Part shown: piece by piece, positions 1 to 5,623 of the stretch
Layout: each line of letters opens with the position of its first letter
How positions within the stretch are numbered: position 1 is the stretch's first letter
Source of the DNA: Paracoccaceae bacterium
Lineage (GTDB): Bacteria; Pseudomonadota; Alphaproteobacteria; Rhodobacterales; Rhodobacteraceae
Assembly: GCA_002746395.1 (NCBI GenBank)
Contig: NVXA01000009.1
Span: forward strand, 15,610-32,602
DNA length: 16,993 nt
Reading direction: 5' to 3'
Position numbers and translations under genes: made by a program
Notes under the pieces: model-generated
What the model was told of the DNA's origin: nothing
The model's database searches: none
Seen by the model: the letters and a program-made list of their open reading frames with translations, nothing else

Positions 1-72
1 TATCACCCGCCGGGCAGCATATTGTCTGCCGGGTCCGCGAAGACGGATTACGAGGCATGGCAGCCTGAATAA
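1..72 (+). CDS. NDUFA12-family protein, 3' end only
   Basis: An open frame enters from the left edge and ends in TAA at 70-72. The 23 visible residues end in DYEAWQPE. This tail, with a YHPPGS-like segment before it, resembles the C-terminus of bacterial NADH:ubiquinone oxidoreductase NDUFA12-family (B17.2-like) proteins, which accompany complex I in alphaproteobacteria. Its place just before a short mlaD gene, with an 11-nt gap, fits the order I recall from Rhodobacterales. Too little is visible to check domains, so the call rests on the tail motif and context. Confidence 0.66.
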   Translation, partial: YHPPGSILSAGSAKTDYEAWQPE

Positions 73-83
73 GGGCGATTGGT

Positions 84-530
84 ATGGCAAATAACGTTTC
101 AGAAACTCTAATCGGCGCCGTGGTTTTGGCTGTGGCAGCTGGTTTTCTGTATTATGCCACGCAGATCAGCGGGTTTTCTACCGATACAAACCGGTATTCA
201 TTAACCGCGAGCTTTCGCAGTGTATCTGGTTTGAATGTTGGCAGTGATGTTAAGTTGTCCGGGGTGAAAGTAGGCACGCTGACCTCGATCACACTGGACC
301 CTGTTACGTATCAAGCGGTTACCGAGGTTTCGATCGATAACGATGTGAAGATCCCTGATGACGCCGAAATAAAGGTTTCTACGGATGGTTTGCTTGGCGG
401 TGCGTTTCTTGAGGTTACCGCTGGTGGTTCTCCGTTCATGTTGGAACCGGGGGGCGAGTTTGTTTACACTCAAGGCGCGGTTAGCCTGCTTAACCTTTTG
501 TTAAAGTTTGGCGGTGGCAATGATGAATAA
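84..530 (+). CDS. mlaD: MlaD, MCE-domain lipid transport protein
   Basis: This 148-residue protein has one N-terminal membrane segment (about residues 8-28) and then a single MCE domain (about 37-115) with the usual SVSGLNVGSDVKLSGVKVG stretch. In the Mla pathway, MlaD is the inner-membrane-anchored hexamer that binds phospholipid in the periplasm and passes it between the MlaFEB ABC transporter and the periplasmic carrier MlaC, keeping the outer membrane asymmetric. The length is typical of short alphaproteobacterial MlaD proteins. The ATG at 84 has only a weak purine-rich site upstream, so translation may depend on the gene 11 nt before it. The partners mlaE, mlaF and mlaB are not in this window. 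The 3' end overlaps the next gene by about 10 nt, which suggests translational coupling. Identification is firm at family level. Confidence 0.87.
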   Translation: MANNVSETLIGAVVLAVAAGFLYYATQISGFSTDTNRYSLTASFRSVSGLNVGSDVKLSGVKVGTLTSITLDPVTYQAVTEVSIDNDVKIPDDAEIKVSTDGLLGGAFLEVTAGGSPFMLEPGGEFVYTQGAVSLLNLLLKFGGGNDE

Positions 531-984
531 ATTAGCCGTAATATTGCTGACCTTGGTGTGGGCACCGTTTGTCACCGCGCAATCCCTGCTGGATGAGATC
601 GATTCTGAAATCATCGTGGAAACCCTGTCTGAATCCGAGTTCAGCATTCCGGTTCCCTATCAAGAGATAGAGCTTCAACCGGCCTTGTCGGACGTTACAC
701 AAATGGCCCTTTTGCGTGGTTTGGATCGCATCAACGGCACCGCGCAGGATATCCAGATTGCGGTTGGGGAAACTGTCACTTACGAGCGGTTGGAGGTCAC
801 GTTGTTGGCGTGCCGATACCCCAAAGGTGATATCAGTTCTGACGCTTTCGCGCAGTTGATTATTAAGGATATCCGCGAGGAAGCCCCCCGTTTTATCGGC
901 TGGATGTTCGCCTCCAGCCCCGCGCTTTCGGCGCTGGATCACCCGCGTTATGACGTTTGGGTGCTTAGCTGCCAAAGCTCGTAA
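520..984 (+). CDS. DUF2155 periplasmic protein
   Basis: The protein has 154 residues from the ATG at 520, or 153 from the adjacent ATG at 523. The frame also opens at a TTG at 508, but the hydrophobic signal peptide (MNKLAVILLTLVWAPF, cleavage near VTAQS) begins at the ATGs, so those are preferred. The start lies inside the end of mlaD. The C-terminal half (YERLEVTLLAC, then FIGWMFASSPALSALDHP and VWVLSC) matches the DUF2155 family, an uncharacterised periplasmic family of alphaproteobacteria usually found next to aat. Two cysteines, one after LLA and one near the C-terminus, could form a disulfide. Export is inferred from the signal peptide; the molecular function is unknown. Coupling to mlaD hints at an envelope role. 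Its 3' end overlaps the convergent aat gene by 37 bp. Confidence 0.84.
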   Translation: MMNKLAVILLTLVWAPFVTAQSLLDEIDSEIIVETLSESEFSIPVPYQEIELQPALSDVTQMALLRGLDRINGTAQDIQIAVGETVTYERLEVTLLACRYPKGDISSDAFAQLIIKDIREEAPRFIGWMFASSPALSALDHPRYDVWVLSCQSS

Positions 985-1595
985 GGGCTGGTTTCAGCTG
1001 GTAATTTCCAGAGATCAGCCTTAATTTTCAAGGCTTCGACCAACCTGTTCCTAAAATCCTTGCGGTCTATTTCGATGCCGCCCATCGTTGCGAGGTGGTC
1101 AGTTAAAAACTGCGTATCGAGCAATGTGAAACCGCCGGTTTTCAAGCGTGCCACTAATGCTACCAAGGCGAGTTTAGAGCCGTCGGTCATCGTGGAAAAC
1201 ATGCTTTCGCCAAAGAATGCGCTGCCGATGCTGACGCCGTATAATCCGCCGGCGAGGTTGCCGTCTTTCCAAACCTCGACGGAGTGGGCGAAACCTAGGC
1301 GGTGTAGTTCGTTATATTGCGTGCGGATCGTGGGATTGATCCAGGTTTCATCTCGGTTAGCGCAAGCGTCCAGCACAAATTCAAAACAGGTATTAACTGT
1401 GAATTCATACTTGCCGGATAATAATCGTTTACGAAGGCTTTTGGAGACGTGAAAACCATCAAGCGGTAGGATGCCGCGTTTTTCAGGGTCAACCCAAAAT
1501 ACAGATGTGTCTTGCGCGGTCTCTGCCATTGGAAAGACACCCGAACAATATGCGCGCAGCAAAAGTTCGGGTGTTAATTCAGTGGTGTCAGTCAA
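948..1595 (-). CDS. aat: Leucyl/phenylalanyl-tRNA--protein transferase
   Basis: This cytoplasmic enzyme moves Leu or Phe from charged tRNA to proteins with N-terminal Arg or Lys, marking them for ClpAP through ClpS. At 215 residues it has the usual family length. Conserved blocks are visible: LTPELLLRAYCSGVFPMAE near the N-terminus, a WINPTIRTQY block, and GVSIGSAFFGESMFS, the family signature. The start is TTG at 1595. No ATG or GTG lies upstream in frame, and the first internal ATG (in FPMAE) would remove the conserved N-terminal block. The start overlaps the accC stop by 8 nt, so translation is probably coupled. It is the last gene of a minus-strand accB-accC-aat series and overlaps the DUF2155 gene tail-to-tail. 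Confidence 0.93.
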   Translation of the reverse strand: MTDTTELTPELLLRAYCSGVFPMAETAQDTSVFWVDPEKRGILPLDGFHVSKSLRKRLLSGKYEFTVNTCFEFVLDACANRDETWINPTIRTQYNELHRLGFAHSVEVWKDGNLAGGLYGVSIGSAFFGESMFSTMTDGSKLALVALVARLKTGGFTLLDTQFLTDHLATMGGIEIDRKDFRNRLVEALKIKADLWKLPAETSPYELWQLSTQTS

Positions 1596-2940
1596 AGCTT
1601 GTTGTTGTCTCTAGCCAGTTTTCCAGCCAGTGAATATCGTAGTTACCGGATAGAATGTCTGGTTCCGTCAGAAGGGCGCGGTGCAACGGAGTTGTGGTTT
1701 CAATCCCGTCAACGATTAGTTCGCCCAAGGCGCGATTTAGACGCGCGAAGGCGGCGTCGCGATCTGGTGCATGCACAATCAATTTTGCGATCAGGCTGTC
1801 GTAGTAAGGTGGGACCGAATAGCCGTCATAAATGTGGCTGTCCATCCGTACACCCAAACCGCCAGGTGCGTGGAATTGCGAAACCTTACCCGGAGAGGGG
1901 CGGAATTCTGGGACCTTTTCCGCGTTAATCCGGCATTCGATCGAGTGTCCGTTTGGCACGAGGTCTTCTTGCTTGAAGGACATCGGTTCACCTGCGGCTA
2001 CGCGGATTTGTTCGCGGACCAGATCGACGCCATAGACGGCCTCGGTTATGGGGTGCTCCACTTGCAGGCGAGTATTCATTTCTATGAAGAAGAACTCGTT
2101 GTTTTCAAACAGGAATTCGATTGTTCCGGCACCTGCATAGTTGATCGAGGCAACCGCGTCAGAACAGACCTTACCGATTTTGGCGCGCGTGGCGGCGTCA
2201 ATAACTGGGGATGGGCATTCTTCGAGAACTTTTTGGTGACGCCGTTGCAAGGAGCAATCACGTTCGCCCAAATGTACGGCTTTGCCTTTGCCATCGCCAA
2301 ACACCTGTATTTCAATGTGGCGGGGCAGGGTTAGATATTTTTCGATGTAAACTTCGTCGTTACCGAACGCGGCCTTGGATTCGGAGCGCGCGGTGCGGAA
2401 GGCTTCTTCAAGATCATCCGCCGTTTTAGCGACTTTCATACCACGACCACCGCCACCAGCGGTTGCTTTGACTATAACGGGAAAACCCATATCCGTTGAA
2501 ATTTTCATGGCTTCTTCAACCGTGGGAACACCACCGGGGGAACCCGGCACACAAGGCACACCGAGGTTTTTCATGGTGTCTTTGGCTGTAATTTTATCGC
2601 CCATCATGTTGATGTGATCGGCAGTCGGGCCAATAAATGTCAGTCCGTGGTCTTGAATGATTTGCACGAAATTGGCGTTCTCAGAGAGGAAACCATAGCC
2701 GGGGTGAACGGCCTCCGCACCAGTGATTTCGCACGCCGCTATAATGCTGGGAATGGAAAGGTAGCTGAGCGTGCCGGAAGGTGGCCCGATGCAAACGCTT
2801 TCGTCAGCCATGCGCACGTGCATGGCGTCCGCGTCGGCGGTGGAGTGCACCGCGACCGAGCCAATGCCCATTTCTTTACAGGCGCGAATTACACGAAGGG
2901 CGATTTCACCACGGTTTGCGATGAGGATTTTCTTGAACAT
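1588..2940 (-). CDS. accC: Acetyl-CoA carboxylase, biotin carboxylase subunit
   Basis: AccC carboxylates the biotin on AccB with bicarbonate and ATP, the first half-reaction of malonyl-CoA synthesis for fatty acids. The 450 residues match the usual size of the stand-alone subunit. Seen in order: the N-terminal fold (MFKKILIANRGEIALRVIRA), an ATP-grasp domain with Lys159 and the glycine-rich AGGGGRGMK loop (161-169), the active-site block EMNTRLQVEHPITE with its Glu, Asn, Arg and Gln residues, and the C-terminal biotin carboxylase domain. A good ribosome site (GAGGA) lies about 8 nt before the ATG at 2940. The gene follows accB after a 17-nt gap and overlaps aat by 8 nt. No catalytic residue is missing. 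Confidence 0.97.
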   Translation of the reverse strand: MFKKILIANRGEIALRVIRACKEMGIGSVAVHSTADADAMHVRMADESVCIGPPSGTLSYLSIPSIIAACEITGAEAVHPGYGFLSENANFVQIIQDHGLTFIGPTADHINMMGDKITAKDTMKNLGVPCVPGSPGGVPTVEEAMKISTDMGFPVIVKATAGGGGRGMKVAKTADDLEEAFRTARSESKAAFGNDEVYIEKYLTLPRHIEIQVFGDGKGKAVHLGERDCSLQRRHQKVLEECPSPVIDAATRAKIGKVCSDAVASINYAGAGTIEFLFENNEFFFIEMNTRLQVEHPITEAVYGVDLVREQIRVAAGEPMSFKQEDLVPNGHSIECRINAEKVPEFRPSPGKVSQFHAPGGLGVRMDSHIYDGYSVPPYYDSLIAKLIVHAPDRDAAFARLNRALGELIVDGIETTTPLHRALLTEPDILSGNYDIHWLENWLETTTSFD

Positions 2941-2957
2941 GCGTCCGGTTCCTCGAT

Positions 2958-3446
2958 TTATTCTAGGATGATCAGCGGATCGCCGAATTCTACGGGGGCA
3001 CCATCATCAACCAAAATACGTGTGACCTTGCCGGATTTAGGGGCAGGTATCTGGTTCATGGTTTTCATCGCTTCGATGATCAGAAGGGTCTGGCCTTCTT
3101 TAACGGTGTCACCAACTTTCACGAAAGCATCTGCACCCGGTTCCGCCGACAGATAGGCCGTGCCAACCATGGGAGAATTCACAGCGCCTGCAAGTTGCGC
3201 AGGATCGGCGCTGGCAGCGGGGGCTGTTGGTGTTGCGGTGGCAGGCGCTGCTGCGACAGCGATAGGGGCGGCAACAGGTGTCGCAACGACGGCGGCGGCC
3301 TGCATCTGGCGTGCCACGCGTACGTTCAGGACATCGTCTTTGCCAAACTCGCGCATGACCTCGATTTCAGTCAAATCGTTTGTTCGCAGCAATTCCGCCA
3401 GTGCGGTAATGAAGTCTACGTCGGTATTTTCTTTTTTGTCGCCCAT
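2958..3446 (-). CDS. accB: Acetyl-CoA carboxylase biotin carboxyl carrier protein
   Basis: AccB carries the biotin that AccC carboxylates and the AccAD transferase then uses. It has 162 residues: an N-terminal helical region (1-50), a flexible linker rich in Ala, Pro and Thr (about 50-85), and a biotinyl domain (about 88-162). The biotin lysine is Lys128 in EAMKTMNQI. The residue after it is Thr where E. coli has Met; I recall this form from other alphaproteobacteria. The linker is of the expected type. A GAGGAA site sits just before the ATG at 3446. accC follows 17 nt later. Upstream, toward the DsbA-family gene, lie 115 nt with a strong inverted repeat, where relatives often carry aroQ. Confidence 0.95.
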   Translation of the reverse strand: MGDKKENTDVDFITALAELLRTNDLTEIEVMREFGKDDVLNVRVARQMQAAAVVATPVAAPIAVAAAPATATPTAPAASADPAQLAGAVNSPMVGTAYLSAEPGADAFVKVGDTVKEGQTLLIIEAMKTMNQIPAPKSGKVTRILVDDGAPVEFGDPLIILE

Positions 3447-3502
3447 GGTTTCCTCGGGTTTTCTCCGGTTAAGCCGGTATTTGGTTCTGCAGACGTTTAT
3501 AC

Positions 3503-3542
3503 GCTTTTCGGCACCTGCTGGAAAGCATTGATGCCGAAAAGC
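3503..3542 (-). terminator. 11-bp inverted repeat between the DsbA-family gene and accB
   Basis: GCTTTTCGGCA (3503-3513) and TGCCGAAAAGC (3532-3542) are perfectly complementary around an 18-nt loop. The repeat begins 19 nt after the stop codon of the upstream DsbA-family gene in the direction of transcription. It could end that transcript or act as a leader hairpin for accBC. No U-run follows it on the minus strand, so classical Rho-independent termination is not assured. The repeat is seen directly; its role is inferred. Confidence 0.5.
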
Positions 3543-3561
3543 TTAACAAATTCCTAAGAAT

Positions 3562-4320
3562 TTATTCGAGCTGTGCCCGCGCTCTGTCAACAAACTCTTG
3601 CATCGTTGCAGCCGGAGCAAATCCACGCAACATTTCGGTGCCAATCAAGAAAGATGGAGTTCCTGAAATTTTCATACGGGAAGCCAAGGCATTATTCTTG
3701 GCAAGGATTTGTGTTACGATCTCGTCATCCAAGTGTTCAACCATCAAATCGGCATCACCGCCGACGTCGGTCAGCAAGCGCGATAAGGTTTTGATGTTAA
3801 TTGCGCCATTATGAACCATCAAAGCATCGTGAAACCCTTCGTAAATCTCATCACCTTGATTGATAAGAACCGAGATTGCTGCCCGTGAGGAAAGGGTGGA
3901 ATCAGGGCCAAGGATTGGAAATTCTTTCAAGACAAACCTAACGTCGTCATTTGCTTCTAAAATCGCTTTGATTTCGGGAAATGCACGCTTACAGAACGCG
4001 CAGCGATAGTCCGAGAATTCCACTATTGTGATCGCACCGTCAGGATTACCGCCGACCCATGAATAGCCGTCTCTGGTAAGGTCTGCAAAGTTTTCGCGCA
4101 CCAGATCCAGGTCACTTTGGGCTTCGCTTTGCGCCTGACGTTGTTCCAACACTTGAATGGCTTCGAGAATAACTTCGGGGTTATCCAGAAGGTAGGCACG
4201 AACCTCGGCGCGGAAAACGTCGCGCTCATCGCCGGTCATATTGTCTACGCCTGCGGCTTGCGTAAAAGTGGCGCCGAGAAGGGCGATACCTGCGATTAGA
4301 ATGGTTTTGAATACGTTCAT
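3562..4320 (-). CDS. DsbA-family periplasmic thiol:disulfide oxidoreductase
   Basis: The 252-residue protein starts with a signal peptide (hydrophobic residues 4-20, cleavage near TQAAG). After a helical stretch it has a thioredoxin fold with a CXXC active site, Cys107-Ala-Phe-Cys110 in EFSDYRCAFC, and the cis-proline loop GTPSFLIG (Pro222). The EFSDYRC context and helical N-terminal extension resemble the ScsC/DsbG-like and Com1-like group rather than classical DsbA. Such proteins oxidise, isomerise or reduce cysteines in exported proteins; which one applies here cannot be told from sequence. The ribosome site before the ATG at 4320 is weak. It is divergent from the aminotransferase gene and lies upstream of accB. 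Electron partners such as DsbB or DsbD are not in the window. Confidence 0.88.
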   Translation of the reverse strand: MNVFKTILIAGIALLGATFTQAAGVDNMTGDERDVFRAEVRAYLLDNPEVILEAIQVLEQRQAQSEAQSDLDLVRENFADLTRDGYSWVGGNPDGAITIVEFSDYRCAFCKRAFPEIKAILEANDDVRFVLKEFPILGPDSTLSSRAAISVLINQGDEIYEGFHDALMVHNGAINIKTLSRLLTDVGGDADLMVEHLDDEIVTQILAKNNALASRMKISGTPSFLIGTEMLRGFAPAATMQEFVDRARAQLE

Positions 4321-4396
4321 TGCTCTACCCTGTTGTTAACACTTCACCTGCGATACAGGGAAACGGTCCTGAATCCAAGTTCCCATTGGCAATCAA

Positions 4397-4426
4397 TTGT
4401 CACACGCGGTATTCAGCGGCTAGCAT
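4397..4426 (+). promoter_or_regulatory. Candidate sigma-70 promoter for the aminotransferase
   Basis: TTGTCA at 4397-4402 and TAGCAT at 4421-4426 are spaced by 18 nt and would start transcription about 18 nt before the ATG at 4451. The -35 box is close to consensus and the -10 box is imperfect. A clear ribosome site, AGGAG at 4439-4443, follows and supports the ATG at 4451. This is judged by eye only. Confidence 0.35.
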
Positions 4427-4450
4427 ATTGCACCCTACAGGAGTTTTGGC

Positions 4451-5605
4451 ATGCGGCGTTCAAGAAGAAGTGATGTAGCCCCGTTTATTGTTATGGACGT
4501 GATGGAAGCGGCCCGTGTCGAGGAAGACGCAGGGCGAAACATAATTCACATGGAAGTTGGTCAGCCAGCAACGGGTGCGCCTGTTGGCGCGGTGGCGGCG
4601 TTGAAGGCGGCGATGGACGATGGCGCGTTAGGATATACGGTGGCGCTTGGCTTACCCGAGCTTCGAGTGCGAATCGCACAGTTGTATATGGATTGGTACG
4701 GGGTGGAGGTTTCGCCCGAACGGGTAGTCGTTACGGCGGGGTCTTCGGCAGCGTTCCAATTGGCATTCATCAGCCTGTTTGATGCCAAAGATCGTGTTGC
4801 GATTGGCGATCCGGGGTATCCGAGTTACCGGAATATTCTAAAGGCACTGGATATTGAGGTTGCTAGTATTGCGACGACGCTTGCGGCGCGATTTCAGCCG
4901 ACGGTTAAGGATTTGCAGGCCGAGAATGATTTAGCCGGATTGCTCGTGGCCAGCCCGTCTAATCCCACGGGAACTATGTTGGGGCGGGAGGCTTTGGCAG
5001 CGTTGATTTCGCATTGCGAGGCGCGGGGAATCGCGTTCATCTCGGACGAAATCTATCACGGGATAGAGTACGGGAAAAAGGCAGTTACAGCGTTGGAAAT
5101 CAGTGATGATGTCTATGTAATTAATTCCTTTTCCAAGTATTTCTCAATGACTGGGTGGCGGATTGGCTGGATGATTGTGCCCGAAGGCCATGTGCGCCGC
5201 TTGGAACGGTTGATGCAGAACCTGTTTATTTGTGCGCCGCATGCATCCCAAATTGCGGCCCTTGCCGCGCTGGATTCAATTGGAGAGCTGGAGGGCAATC
5301 TAGCGATGTATGAACGCAATCGCGCGTTGTTGTTGGAAGAATTGCCAAAAGCTGGATTCGACAAAATTGCGCCACCGGATGGGGCATTTTATATTTATGC
5401 AGACGTGTCAGATTTGACGGATGATAGCGTGGCTTTGGCCAAGGAAATCTTGATGGAGGCGGGTGTCGCCGTGACCCCCGGTGTAGATTTTGACCCAGCG
5501 CGCGGGCATGTCACCCTGCGGTTTTCTTATGCACGATCGACAACGGATATTATTGAGGGTGTGCGCCGCCTGAAGTTATGGATGGATAGCAAAAAGGCCC
5601 CTTAA
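4451..5605 (+). CDS. Class I/II pyridoxal-phosphate aminotransferase
   Basis: The 384-residue protein is a full-length fold-type I aminotransferase. Visible landmarks are the N-terminal MEVGQPATG stretch, the Tyr of GYTVALGLPELR, Asn171 in SPSNPTGT, Asp199 and Tyr202 in SDEIYHG, the cofactor lysine Lys229 in NSFSKYFSMTGWRIGW, and the substrate-carboxylate arginine Arg357 in LRFSYARS. It moves amino groups between an amino acid and a 2-oxo acid in the cytoplasm. It resembles the aspartate/aromatic aminotransferase group, but the substrate cannot be assigned from sequence. The start at 4451 is supported by AGGAG with 7-nt spacing. It is a single-gene unit, divergent from the DsbA-family gene and ending in a hairpin terminator shared with rne. 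Confidence 0.9.
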   Translation: MRRSRRSDVAPFIVMDVMEAARVEEDAGRNIIHMEVGQPATGAPVGAVAALKAAMDDGALGYTVALGLPELRVRIAQLYMDWYGVEVSPERVVVTAGSSAAFQLAFISLFDAKDRVAIGDPGYPSYRNILKALDIEVASIATTLAARFQPTVKDLQAENDLAGLLVASPSNPTGTMLGREALAALISHCEARGIAFISDEIYHGIEYGKKAVTALEISDDVYVINSFSKYFSMTGWRIGWMIVPEGHVRRLERLMQNLFICAPHASQIAALAALDSIGELEGNLAMYERNRALLLEELPKAGFDKIAPPDGAFYIYADVSDLTDDSVALAKEILMEAGVAVTPGVDFDPARGHVTLRFSYARSTTDIIEGVRRLKLWMDSKKAP

Positions 5606-5618
5606 TAGAGGCCTTTTT
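5591..5618. terminator. Bidirectional intrinsic terminator between the aminotransferase and rne
   Basis: AAAAAGGCC (5591-5599) pairs with GGCCTTTTT (5610-5618) around a 10-nt loop. Read in either direction, the hairpin has A-rich and T-rich flanks as in a Rho-independent terminator. The aminotransferase stop codon (5603-5605) lies in the loop, and the rne stop (5624-5626) lies just outside. One structure can therefore end both convergent transcripts. Confidence 0.85.
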
Positions 5619-5623
5619 GTTAA

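Noticed and set aside
508..519. Longer DUF2155 start at TTG 508
   Set aside because: The signal peptide begins at the ATGs at 520/523; the four extra residues lie before it and have no supporting ribosome site.
1771..2334. A 187-codon plus-strand frame opposite accC
   Set aside because: accC is complete and fully conserved on the other strand; the antisense product has no recognisable domain.
3100..3130. Thr instead of Met after the biotin lysine of AccB as a possible defect
   Set aside because: The rest of the biotinyl domain is intact, and I recall the AMKT form in other alphaproteobacteria, so it is probably normal for the group.
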